A stretch of 64,000 nt of DNA from PKWO01 sp036384915 (GTDB taxonomy: Bacteria > Pseudomonadota > Gammaproteobacteria > Burkholderiales > Burkholderiaceae_D), in NCBI GenBank assembly GCA_036384915.1, contig DASVLJ010000038.1:89897-153896 (forward strand), in the 5' to 3' direction. Under the pieces are notes generated by a model. It ran no database searches. It was not told the DNA's origin and worked only from the letters and a program-made list of their open reading frames with translations. Positions 1 to 7,178 of the stretch are shown here, piece by piece. Numbering within the stretch: the stretch's first letter is position 1; each line of letters opens with the position of its first letter. A program made the translations under genes and the position numbers.

Positions 1-496
1 GCCCCCAGGCGATCATGACGGCAAGCGAGAGAACGAACCAGGTTCCATAATGGGTGGCATCCTTGCCGGGCGTATAGTCGAACAAGGGCAGGGACAGCAC
101 CGCGATGGCTATTCCCGCCATGCCGAGCCGGCCGGTACGCTCGCTAAGGAAAAAGAAGGACAGCAGGATGGTAATGGCCGGGGACAGCGAGACGATAGGG
201 AAAATCAGGTAGGTCGGCCCCAGCGTGACGGCCTTGAACAGGATCATCTGGCCGCCCGCTCCCAGCAATCCGATCGCCAGGCCTAGCTTCAGCGAACGGC
301 CGTCTCTCTTCAGTTTCCAGCCGGCTTTGTGCATGGCCCACGCGGCGGGAGCGATCATCGTCAGCGCCCATACGACGTAGGTCAAAGTCTCGGGAAACCC
401 GTGCTCGGCCGGGACGCCTGTCAGCGCGCCCCACAAGCCCCAGAGCAAGGTGGTGGTCAGGGTGTAGGCCATCCAGGGCGAAGCTTTCGCGCTCAT
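1..496 (-). CDS. EamA/DMT-family permease, C-terminal part cut off by window edge
   Basis: The reverse strand reads from ATG at 496 without a stop to base 2 (165 codons), so the gene continues outside the window. The start is MSAKASPWMAYTLTTTLLWG, followed by several hydrophobic segments and short loops (GALTGVP, RDGRSLKLGLAIGLLGAGG, TYLIFPIVSLSPAITILLS), the pattern of a DMT-superfamily (EamA-like) inner-membrane permease of about 10 helices; roughly the first five are visible. The substrate cannot be read from sequence. It begins 7 bases after the stop of the TonB-dependent receptor on the same strand, so the two are probably one transcript, which suggests inner-membrane passage of something the receptor brings into the periplasm. 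That link is inference. Confidence 0.75.
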   Translation of the reverse strand, partial: MSAKASPWMAYTLTTTLLWGLWGALTGVPAEHGFPETLTYVVWALTMIAPAAWAMHKAGWKLKRDGRSLKLGLAIGLLGAGGQMILFKAVTLGPTYLIFPIVSLSPAITILLSFFFLSERTGRLGMAGIAIAVLSLPLFDYTPGKDATHYGTWFVLSLAVMIAWG

Positions 497-503
497 GCCG
501 CCC

Positions 504-3269
504 TCACCACTTGATGCTCATGCCGGCCGTGTAGCTGCGCCCGTAGCTGGTAAAGCCATAGATGGCGTCGGGCCGGCCGAGGTCCGAGCGATAGACCGAG
601 TTCGTCAGGTTCTTTCCTTCCACATAGAATTTCAACAGCTTGTTGACTTCATACGAGGCTTGCGCGGTCACCCAGGTGAATGGATCGACATAACTGGCCC
701 AGCCGGGCACTTCGGTCGTCAAATTGGCGAGGTAGCGGGCGCTGTGTTCCCATTGTACATTGGCGCTGTAGGGGCCGGCCTCGTAGAGCGCGCCGAGGGA
801 AGCCGTGGAAGGCGTCACACCGGGGATGGTGCTGTTGCGCGTGTATTGCGCGGTCACGCCGAAGCCGTTGTCGAACAAGTGCTGAAAGCCCAGTTCCAGA
901 CCGTTGACGCTGCCTGTGGCGCCATTGGCGGGTTGCTGGATCGCATACAAGTGCCCCGGCACGCCGATGTTGACGCCGGTGACGGTCTGGAGTTCGATGT
1001 CGTCCCGGATGCGCTTGCCGAACAGCGCCACCGTAACCGCCGATTTCGGCTTGTAGTACCACTCGAGCGATATGTCGCCCTGGGTTGCGCGGATCGGCTT
1101 CAGCGCCGCATTGCCGGCGTAATACAGTTCGTAGATCCGGTTGATCGTGCCGTCGGTCACGGTGGGAGCAAGCTGGTTCAAAGCCGGGCGGGCCAGCGTT
1201 TGCGCGCCGCCCACGCGCAATTGCAGTTTGGGCGCGAGCCACAGGCTGTAGTTGAAGGACGGCAGCGGCGTCACGTAGGAACCGTTGGCCGTTTCCGGCT
1301 GCGGCGTGCTGTATGTGACCTGCGGCGCCGACGTGGCGATGTCCGGCGTCGGGTCGTACACCGAGAGGATATTGTCGACCGAGGTCGATGCCGTGGTCCG
1401 CGTGCGGACGAAACGGATGCCGACATTGCCGGACCAATCGTCGCCGCCGAAGACGCCTTCAACGAAGGCGGCCGTCGTCTGTTCCGTCACGTCGTAGGAA
1501 TTCACCGCATTGAATTGCGGCAGCGTGGCGGCGAAGTTGTACAGGGTGCCGGGGGCGACCCCCGGCTGCGTATTCGGTGTGCCGTTGAGCTTCTGCAGCG
1601 CGCCCAGATAGGCGGGAATATTGAACGAAGCGAACGTCATGGGGAAGCTGCCGCCCGCCCCGTGCATGAAGTTGGGCACGCTCATCGGCGCGACGACATT
1701 CGCGCCGAGCGAGCCGAAGGTGATGCTGCTGCCGTACAGGTTGGTGTACTGGTTCGACCCGCCGGTCCAATCGTTGCTGATATCCCTTCTCGACTTGACG
1801 CGCCGCGTATCGGCGAGGCCGAAGTCGATGCGCTCCAGCGCGCCGTCGTGAAACAGGTAGCTGCCGTTGAAGGACGCGCCGGTGACGGTGTCGCGGACGC
1901 TGTAGCCGCTCAGGCCGACGTAGTGCGGATTCCAGTAGCTGTCGCCCAATTGGCCCGATGCCAGCGCCGTGGCGTAATCGCGCCCGTCCGGCAGGGTCAC
2001 GGCGATGTTGGGCAGTGCGCGGCTGTTGTCCTGCCAGGCCAGCGTATTGTTGCCGCCGAGGCCGGCGACGACGAAGGTGTCGGTGCCGCCCTCGGGCCGC
2101 ACCGCGCGCGAACGGTAGACGTCGCCCGTGATGCGCAGATCGGCGCTGGGCTTCCAGGCGGCATTGAGGCCGAACAGCGAGGTGTTGACGACGCGATCCT
2201 GGGTAATGTTCGCGATCTCGGGAACGAAATTACTGACGGTCATGCCCGTGATCAAGCCGTTCTTGACGGTGACGTTGGACCAGTTGCCGGTCCAATCGGG
2301 GTAATAGGCCTCGTTGTAACCGACCTGCGGATCGTTCAAATGGGTGTACAGGGCGTCGGCCGTCAGCGTCAGCGCCGATGAGGGGCGCCATTCCCAGGTG
2401 GCCGACAGCGCATCGCGTTTCTTGTCGTCGAAGATGGAGCCGAAGGCGATGCAGCAGTGCGCCACCACGCTGGAACCGGCGCCGTTGGGCGGCCACGTGC
2501 CGGGGTTGTAGATATCGTAGGTGTTGTAGCCCATGCTGTCCGTGCGCAGCTTGGTATCGGACAGGACCGCGCCGATCAGGAAGCCCATTTTCCGGTCGTC
2601 GCTGGTGGCGCTATAGACGGCGGACAGCTTTTCGCCCTTGAGGCGCGACATGTCGTTATAGTCCCCCTCGACGCGCACCGCCGCATGCAGGCCGGGGTTG
2701 TCCAGCGGGCGCGCCGTGCGCAGGTTGACGGTGCCGCCGATGCTGCCCTCGACCGCCGAGGCCTGGGCCGATTTCAACACGTCCGCCCCGGAGATGACGT
2801 CCGACGGCAAGACGTCGAACGCGAAATCGCGGCCGTCGTCGTCGGTGGCGAGGACACGGTCGTTCAGCGTGACGATGTTGTAGGCGGCGCCGAGCCCGCG
2901 CACGCTGACATGCAAGCCTTCCCCGCCGGTCTGGCGGTCCACGATCGAAACGCCGGTGATGTGGGAGAGCGAATCGGCGACGTCGTCGTCTGGGAATTTG
3001 CCCAGTTCGGTCGCGGAAATCGAATCAAGCACGACGGCGGCATTCTTCTTTGCTTCCAGCGAGCGCTCCAGGCTGGCGCGCGTTCCCTGCACGGTGACGA
3101 CCGCGATCCCCGCCTCTTCGCCTGCGCCGGGCTCCGTGCCGGCTGCCTTGGCTTTCTCGACGCTGCGCGCCGCGGCATCCGGCGCCTGCGCCGGCTCGTC
3201 GGCATATACGGCGCAAAAGCTGCTCAACGCCAGTTCGATGGACACTGCCAATATGGTACGAACGAACAT
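504..3269 (-). CDS. TonB-dependent outer-membrane receptor
   Basis: A 921-residue outer-membrane active transporter. I start it at ATG 3269 because it follows a good ribosome site (AAGGGGGAAGG) and opens with a signal peptide (MFVRTILAVSIELALSSFCAVYA, cut after Ala23); the open frame runs 68 codons further upstream but that stretch has no signal character. The plug domain is at about residues 70-190, with LGKFPDDDVADSLSHITGVS, VSVRGLGAAYNIVTLNDR and GSIGGTVNLRTARPLD, typical of the Caulobacter/Xanthomonas-type receptors that often import carbohydrates or other large nutrients. The rest is the beta-barrel, and the last residues (SYGRSYTAGMSIKW) end in an aromatic as expected. It lies divergent from a DeoR-type regulator and upstream of a permease. 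Operator-like repeats sit 70-120 bases before the start. The ligand is unknown; a galactosamine-type glycan is proposed from context. Confidence 0.9.
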   Translation of the reverse strand: MFVRTILAVSIELALSSFCAVYADEPAQAPDAAARSVEKAKAAGTEPGAGEEAGIAVVTVQGTRASLERSLEAKKNAAVVLDSISATELGKFPDDDVADSLSHITGVSIVDRQTGGEGLHVSVRGLGAAYNIVTLNDRVLATDDDGRDFAFDVLPSDVISGADVLKSAQASAVEGSIGGTVNLRTARPLDNPGLHAAVRVEGDYNDMSRLKGEKLSAVYSATSDDRKMGFLIGAVLSDTKLRTDSMGYNTYDIYNPGTWPPNGAGSSVVAHCCIAFGSIFDDKKRDALSATWEWRPSSALTLTADALYTHLNDPQVGYNEAYYPDWTGNWSNVTVKNGLITGMTVSNFVPEIANITQDRVVNTSLFGLNAAWKPSADLRITGDVYRSRAVRPEGGTDTFVVAGLGGNNTLAWQDNSRALPNIAVTLPDGRDYATALASGQLGDSYWNPHYVGLSGYSVRDTVTGASFNGSYLFHDGALERIDFGLADTRRVKSRRDISNDWTGGSNQYTNLYGSSITFGSLGANVVAPMSVPNFMHGAGGSFPMTFASFNIPAYLGALQKLNGTPNTQPGVAPGTLYNFAATLPQFNAVNSYDVTEQTTAAFVEGVFGGDDWSGNVGIRFVRTRTTASTSVDNILSVYDPTPDIATSAPQVTYSTPQPETANGSYVTPLPSFNYSLWLAPKLQLRVGGAQTLARPALNQLAPTVTDGTINRIYELYYAGNAALKPIRATQGDISLEWYYKPKSAVTVALFGKRIRDDIELQTVTGVNIGVPGHLYAIQQPANGATGSVNGLELGFQHLFDNGFGVTAQYTRNSTIPGVTPSTASLGALYEAGPYSANVQWEHSARYLANLTTEVPGWASYVDPFTWVTAQASYEVNKLLKFYVEGKNLTNSVYRSDLGRPDAIYGFTSYGRSYTAGMSIKW

Positions 3270-3336
3270 CCCTTCCCCCTTGTTTGCGCTTCCTGTCATT
3301 AAAATGCGGAACAACCACGAATACATGATAGGCACA

Positions 3337-3389
3337 AACGAAAGCAAACGCAAGCAATATCGAAAATTAAACGCAAGTTTTCTCTTTCG
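3337..3389 (-). promoter_or_regulatory. Candidate DeoR/AgaR-type operator, two direct repeats
   Basis: Between the divergent receptor and regulator genes. Read in the direction of the receptor gene it contains CTTGCGTTTGCTTTCG (3354-3339) and CTTGCGTTTAATTTTCG (3377-3361), repeat units 23 bases apart, plus an inverted half site CTTTCG at 3384-3389 on the plus strand. The same motif occurs once before the GH114 gene (4633-4648) in the same orientation relative to its gene. T-rich TTTC/GTTT repeats are known for AgaR/DeoR-family operators; binding by the adjacent regulator is inferred. Confidence 0.55.
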
Positions 3390-3564
3390 AATACAACGAA
3401 TCGACAATACCATGCCGGCTACTCGGCTCGCCCGATATCCGACATATGCGGGAATCGTGTACCATCCGAGCAATCAGCGACTTCAAGTCAGTCCTCAAAT
3501 AAGGCTCAATGGATGGTTTCAGTTTGCGGCCATATATCGTGGGCTTGTTGAATCGGCCATTTTC

Positions 3565-4404
3565 ATGAAAAATCAAAACCAAAGCGCATCGAACCGAAAC
3601 GTTCCGGCACCCCATATGGACAATGACGACCTTTCACATCTTGCCATCTACGAAAGACGAAACCTGATCCGCGACCTCGTTGCGGAACGGGGCAAGGTGA
3701 CGGTCGACGAACTGGTGGAACGCTTCGGCGTATCCGCGGTATCGATCCGCAGCGACTTGAAGGCACTCCATCACGATGGCGCCCTGGTCCGGGTGCGCGG
3801 CGGGGCCGTCATGCGCAGGGACGACGAGGATTTGCCGATCAGCGTAAAGGAAAACCTCCACCATGCGGAGAAAGTCAGGATTGCCGAACTGGCGGCGAAG
3901 ATGATCGAAGACGGCGATACCGTCATTCTCGACTCAGGAACCACCACTGCGGAACTGGCAAAAAAAATCCGCACGCTCAAGATGGCGTCGATCAATGTCA
4001 TCACCAATGCCTTGAATATCGCGGTCATCCTGGCCGGGTGCCCCCACGTCACGGTCATCATGCTGGGCGGCGTGTTGCGGCCCAATTCGTTTTCATTGTC
4101 GGGCCCCCAGGCTGAGCACGCCCTGGAAAGCCTGTACGCCGACAAGCTGTTTCTCGGCGGCGACAGCCTGGACCCGGAACTGGGATTGATGACGCCCTAC
4201 CTGCTCGAAGCACAACTGAATGCCAAGATGATCCAGATCGCAAAGCAGGTCGTCGTTGTTGCCGACTCGTCGAAACTGATGCGCAGAAATCTGTCGGTGA
4301 TCGCGAAGTTCGACCAGGTCGATGTCTTGATTACCGATTCAGCCGCACAGCCGGCGACGATCAAGTCCATACGCGCACACGGCGTGGACGTTCAGCTCGT
4401 CTAG
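3565..4404 (+). CDS. DeoR/AgaR-family transcriptional regulator
   Basis: A 279-residue regulator. An N-terminal winged helix-turn-helix (IRDLVAERGKVTVDELVERF, then GVSAVSIRSDLKALHHDGAL) at about residues 35-75 is followed by the DeoR sensor domain, related to ribose-5-phosphate isomerase-like folds that bind phosphorylated sugars: VRVRGGAV, DTVILDSGTTTAELAKKI, VITNALNIA, LGGVLRPNSFSLSGPQAE, KLFLGGDSLDPELGLMTP and VVVVADSSKLMRR. The spacing and wording are closest to the AgaR branch (N-acetylgalactosamine/galactosamine regulators), an assignment made from memory of the family. Starts at 3565 or 3616 are both possible; neither has a strong ribosome site. It is divergent from the receptor and 412 bases upstream of the GH114 lipoprotein, and repeated motifs flank both, so it probably represses them until a sugar-phosphate inducer appears. 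Confidence 0.85.
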   Translation: MKNQNQSASNRNVPAPHMDNDDLSHLAIYERRNLIRDLVAERGKVTVDELVERFGVSAVSIRSDLKALHHDGALVRVRGGAVMRRDDEDLPISVKENLHHAEKVRIAELAAKMIEDGDTVILDSGTTTAELAKKIRTLKMASINVITNALNIAVILAGCPHVTVIMLGGVLRPNSFSLSGPQAEHALESLYADKLFLGGDSLDPELGLMTPYLLEAQLNAKMIQIAKQVVVVADSSKLMRRNLSVIAKFDQVDVLITDSAAQPATIKSIRAHGVDVQLV

Positions 4405-4456
4405 TCGCCCTTCTTCTGCAGGCCGGCCTTTACCCACAAGTAGCGACTCTTTGGAA

Positions 4457-4480
4457 CCCCTCTCACGCTGACGGGAGGGG
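4457..4480. repeat. Small GC-rich palindromic repeat, copy 1
   Basis: CCCCTC, a 12-base loop with CGC/GCGG character, then GAGGGG, in the gap after the DeoR-type gene. Similar palindromes lie at 31579-31603 and 56957-56978, all intergenic. It may end the regulator transcript but has no real T run. Confidence 0.5.
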
Positions 4481-4632
4481 AGTTTGAAGCGCCAGGAAAT
4501 GTAGGAAACGATCAGATCCCAGGCGCAGGCACCTCCCTGCGCTGCCCATACGGACAGACTCCCAAAACCCGTCAATCCGGCAACGAATCGTTGCCGACGC
4601 ACTTTCTTTTTCTTATTTTTATTTAACTTTTA

Positions 4633-4680
4633 CTTGCGTTTACTTTCGATATTGATTACGCTTTCCTCACTCCTTTCGTT
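4633..4680 (+). promoter_or_regulatory. Candidate DeoR/AgaR-type operator before GH114 gene
   Basis: CTTGCGTTTACTTTCG at 4633-4648, followed by ATATTG, matches the second repeat before the TonB receptor over 22 of 23 positions allowing one inserted base. Another partial unit, CTTTCGTT, is at 4673-4680. The unit has the same orientation relative to the GH114 gene as the copies have to the receptor gene. The rest of the 4405-4816 gap is AT-rich upstream sequence with the palindrome at 4457 and no gene. Confidence 0.55.
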
Positions 4681-4816
4681 TTATCGGGCATGACGCGTGG
4701 CGAGGGAGAGGAAGGAAGGCTGTCTGTTTGTAGGCGTTTGTGTGTAAGCAATCGGCGGTATTCGCATGCGCGACGCGCATTTCACGACTAAACCAATTCA
4801 TATGCAAAGGTGGAAC

Positions 4817-5659
4817 ATGAGAATCTTTCTCGCTTTGACGATTGCCGCGGCATTGTTGGCCGGCTGCGGCGGCAGCCCCACGTCGGGGACACAGTCGGCT
4901 CCCCAGGAGGCCACGAAGACGGCGTCGACCCCATCCCATTGGCAGCCGGTAGCGGCCAATACCTGGCAATGGCAATTGCGCGGCACCGTCAACACATCCT
5001 ACGCGGTCGATGTTTACGACATCGACCTGGTCGACACGCCCGTGTCGACCATCCAAGGGCTGCAGGCCTCGGGAATCAAGGTCGTCTGCTATTTCTCCGC
5101 CGGCAGCTCCGAAAACTGGCGCCCCGATTATTCGAGCTTCCTCGCCAGCGACATGGGAAATGCGCTGGACGGATGGCCGGGCGAAAACTGGCTCGATACC
5201 ACGTCGGCCAACGTGCGCAAGATCATGCAGGCGCGCCTTGACCTCGCGGTGACCAAAGGCTGCGACGGCGTGGAACCGGACAATGTCGACGGCTATAGCA
5301 ACAACAGCGGCTTCCCGCTGACGGCCGATACGCAACTGGACTACAACCGTTTCCTGTCGACCGAAGCCCATAACCGCGGGCTGGCGGTGGCATTGAAGAA
5401 CGACGTGGACCAGGTGGCAACCCTTGAGCCAAGCTTCGATTTTGCGGTCAACGAACAGTGCCACGAAATGACCGAGTGTGACGCCTATAGCGCTTTTACC
5501 AACGACAACAAACCGGTATTCAACGCGGAATACAAGTCGACCTACGTCGACGACGCCGACGAGCGCCAGGCGCTCTGCGACGACGCGCAGGCACGCAACA
5601 TGCGCACCCTGGTTTTGCCGCTCCAACTGGACGATACCTTCCGCTATAGCTGCGATTAG
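4817..5659 (+). CDS. GH114-family lipoprotein, putative endo-alpha-1,4-polygalactosaminidase
   Basis: A 280-residue lipoprotein. ATG 4817 is chosen because it follows AAAGGTGG and gives a lipoprotein signal (ALLAGC, Cys17). After a Ser/Thr/Pro-rich linker the whole protein is one glycoside hydrolase 114 barrel: HWQPVAANTWQWQLRG, VDVYDIDLVDTP, KVVCYFSAGSSENWRPD (about residue 90), WPGENWLDT, and the signature GCDGVEPDNVDGYSN (about 148), then LAVALKND and FDFAVNEQCHEMTEC. GH114 enzymes cut alpha-1,4-linked galactosamine polymers; the same fold forms the hydrolase part of PelA in Pel polysaccharide systems. The lipid anchor places it in the outer membrane or periplasm. Neighbours are an AgaR-like regulator and a TonB receptor sharing an upstream motif, so it is likely a scavenging enzyme rather than part of a Pel operon, of which no other gene is visible. 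A hairpin terminator follows. Confidence 0.88.
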   Translation: MRIFLALTIAAALLAGCGGSPTSGTQSAPQEATKTASTPSHWQPVAANTWQWQLRGTVNTSYAVDVYDIDLVDTPVSTIQGLQASGIKVVCYFSAGSSENWRPDYSSFLASDMGNALDGWPGENWLDTTSANVRKIMQARLDLAVTKGCDGVEPDNVDGYSNNSGFPLTADTQLDYNRFLSTEAHNRGLAVALKNDVDQVATLEPSFDFAVNEQCHEMTECDAYSAFTNDNKPVFNAEYKSTYVDDADERQALCDDAQARNMRTLVLPLQLDDTFRYSCD

Positions 5660-5676
5660 CGCAACGTCATCCGCCC

Positions 5677-5720
5677 GCAAAAGGCGCCGCTCCCGTATCC
5701 GCGGTGCCTTTTGCTAATTC
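5677..5720 (+). terminator. Hairpin terminator after GH114 gene
   Basis: GCAAAAGGCGCCGC (5677-5690) pairs with GCGGTGCCTTTTGC (5701-5714), 14 base pairs with one G-T, 10-base loop. The 3' arm supplies a short T tract. Begins 18 bases after the stop. Confidence 0.7.
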
Positions 5721-6228
5721 CCGGGCTTTTCTGGAGCCTGTTATGCACTCGGCCAGTCCACGCGGCCGCATAGGCGTCTCGCACCAAGGCTGCCACGCTT
5801 GGCGTTTCAAATCTGCCGGGTATTGGCAATTCAAACTTGCCGCCGGCCCGCATTCCAATCCTGCTACCACAAGATGCGGAGCATCCCGCATCTTGGCCGC
5901 TGTGCGCTGAATACCAGCCATACAGACGGCGCGAAGTTTGAACGCAGGTCGTCTCCAACACCCTCTTTGCGGACCCACATGCTATGGAAGCTTATTAAAG
6001 TATTTTTTCCATCATCATGGAAACCCCCATCACTTGGACAACCTGTCAGAAATGACAGGTTGAATAGGCATTTCGGCCATGCAAATATGCGTAACAGCAC
6101 GTAACTGCCGAGGATGAAAGAGGTACAGGAAGTTCGGATCGTCAAAGGCGGCGCGCATTCGCCCTAATTGATTTCGGCTTTCAGACGCAGATAAGTCGGC
6201 TAAGACCTTGAGAACAGGAGAACGAAGA
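5721..6228. other. Gene-poor stretch with two perfect stem-loops
   Basis: No open frame here shows domain or codon support. Two hairpins stand out: AAGATGCGG (5871-5879) with CCGCATCTT (5886-5894), and AACCTGTCA (6040-6048) with TGACAGGTT (6053-6061), the latter a perfect 9-bp stem closed by a GAAA tetraloop. Neither has a T run, so they are not simple terminators. The second lies about 170 bases upstream of the membrane protein at 6229. Confidence 0.4.
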
Positions 6229-6633
6229 ATGGGGAACGCCGTGACCGGAACAATGGACGAACAACTCAAGACGCTTTTCGACTATACGAAATTCCATATA
6301 GGGATGTACACCGCGTTGATCGCAGGGATAGTCGGAATTTTTTCGGTCGATTCGACCAAAACGCTATTCCTGTCGATGATCCCCTTTTTGTGCGTCAGTG
6401 CGTTTCTTTTTCTGTTGTCCGGCATGGCAGCGGGCCTTATCGCCAGCAGCATTCCTTACTACAAGACATTTGACGCATTTATGAATGCGAAGATCGGTCC
6501 TTGGAACAAAACCATTTTCACGGCGAGAACCTGCACGCATATTGAGCACCTGCTGTTTTGGTTGGGCTGCACGTCTGCCGTCGGTGGATTCATGTACGTG
6601 ATGTGGAGGCACGACCTAATATTGAAGGGCTGA
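6229..6633 (+). CDS. Small membrane protein of unknown function
   Basis: A 134-residue protein. ATG 6229 sits 8 bases after AGGAG. After a short cytoplasmic start (MGNAVTGTMDEQLKTLFDY) there are three hydrophobic stretches: GMYTALIAGIVGIFS (about residues 25-40), FLSMIPFLCVSAFLFLLSGM (about 47-67) and HLLFWLGCTSAVGGFMYVMW (about 108-127). I do not recognise the family. The next reading frame opens at 6634 directly after its TGA, so it was probably the first gene of a pair whose second member, a hydrolase-like protein, is now broken. The surrounding DNA is lower in GC and less coding-dense than the rest of the window, in keeping with acquired and decaying sequence. Confidence 0.65.
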   Translation: MGNAVTGTMDEQLKTLFDYTKFHIGMYTALIAGIVGIFSVDSTKTLFLSMIPFLCVSAFLFLLSGMAAGLIASSIPYYKTFDAFMNAKIGPWNKTIFTARTCTHIEHLLFWLGCTSAVGGFMYVMWRHDLILKG

Positions 6634-7000
6634 ATGATGCGCACGATGGGCGAGAGGAGAAATGCGGTTGTTTTTGCGGTCCATGGTGTCGGTAGCCACG
6701 TACCCGGTGCGATGCCCCAGAGCCTAGCGAATCAACTTCTGGAGACCCTCCCAAAGATTTTATGAATTTCATACTCGTCAAATTAACATCGGTGTGGACG
6801 CTAAATCTCTTGGCTGGCAGGCACACGCCAAATATATTCAATTCAAACGGCTGCTGGACGCTGTTAAGGATTTACACGTGCTGCCTAACGCTGATCCTGG
6901 TATTGGGAGCGGAGAATGCCAATGATCGAACCTGGATAATAGGCTGACGGTACCGGAAAAGTCCGAATTGGACTTGAAGCTGCCTTGGGAAACGCACTAG
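6634..7000 (+). pseudogene. Broken alpha/beta-hydrolase-like gene
   Basis: ATG 6634 starts 43 codons with a hydrolase-like opening, NAVVFAVHGVGSHVPG (an HGxG-type oxyanion motif after a hydrophobic strand), ending at TGA 6763. One base further along, another frame reads on as plausible protein from 6764 (TRQINIGVDAKSLGWQAHAK, IQFKRLLDAVKDLHVLPN), meets TGA at about 6920, and continues in the same frame (SNLDNRLTVPEKSELDLKLP) to TAG 6998-7000. A frameshift plus an in-frame stop in otherwise protein-like sequence says a gene has decayed. It directly follows the stop of the small membrane protein. An internal deletion is also possible because the whole remnant is shorter than a normal hydrolase. 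Confidence 0.6.
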
Positions 7001-7062
7001 CACGCCGCTTGACGTGTGCAAGACTGGTCGCGCGTCAATCAGGCGCGCTCATCCCGAAGGAT

Positions 7063-7178
7063 TGGTGCGGATGAGGGGGATCGAACCCCTACGGACGAAT
7101 CCACACCATTATTAAATGCCCTAAGCCCGTTAAGGCACTTAGGCAATGATGCGCGGCTACCAGTTACGCCACACCCGC
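7063..7178 (-). tRNA. Leu-type tRNA gene with abnormal, extended anticodon arm
   Basis: Read on the minus strand. A 7-bp acceptor stem (GCGGGTG with CATCCGC, one G-T), encoded CCA (7063-7065), D arm GCG-TAACTGGTAGC-CGC, a short variable hairpin GGA-TTCG-TCC, and a T arm AGGGG-TTCGATC-CCCCT are all intact, and the 5' part looks like class II tRNA-Leu. The anticodon arm is not normal: CATCATT pairs with AATGGTG (7 bp), but 33 bases lie between, forming a second hairpin (GCCTAAG with CTTAGGGC, one bulge) instead of a 7-base loop. Total length is 116, against about 85-95 for class II tRNAs. No clear anticodon can be assigned; TTAA lies in the apical loop. Either a hairpin insertion killed a tRNA-Leu gene or this is an unusual tRNA-like RNA. 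No strong promoter was seen upstream. Confidence 0.6.

Noticed and set aside
495..2381. 628-codon open frame on the plus strand
   Set aside because: It is antisense to the TonB receptor; Arg/Gly/Val-rich composition from GC-rich codon shadows and no domain.
7063..7178. Reading of the long tRNA-like gene as tmRNA or tRNA-Sec
   Set aside because: It has no tag-coding or pseudoknot region and lacks the extended acceptor/T geometry and UCA anticodon of tRNA-Sec.
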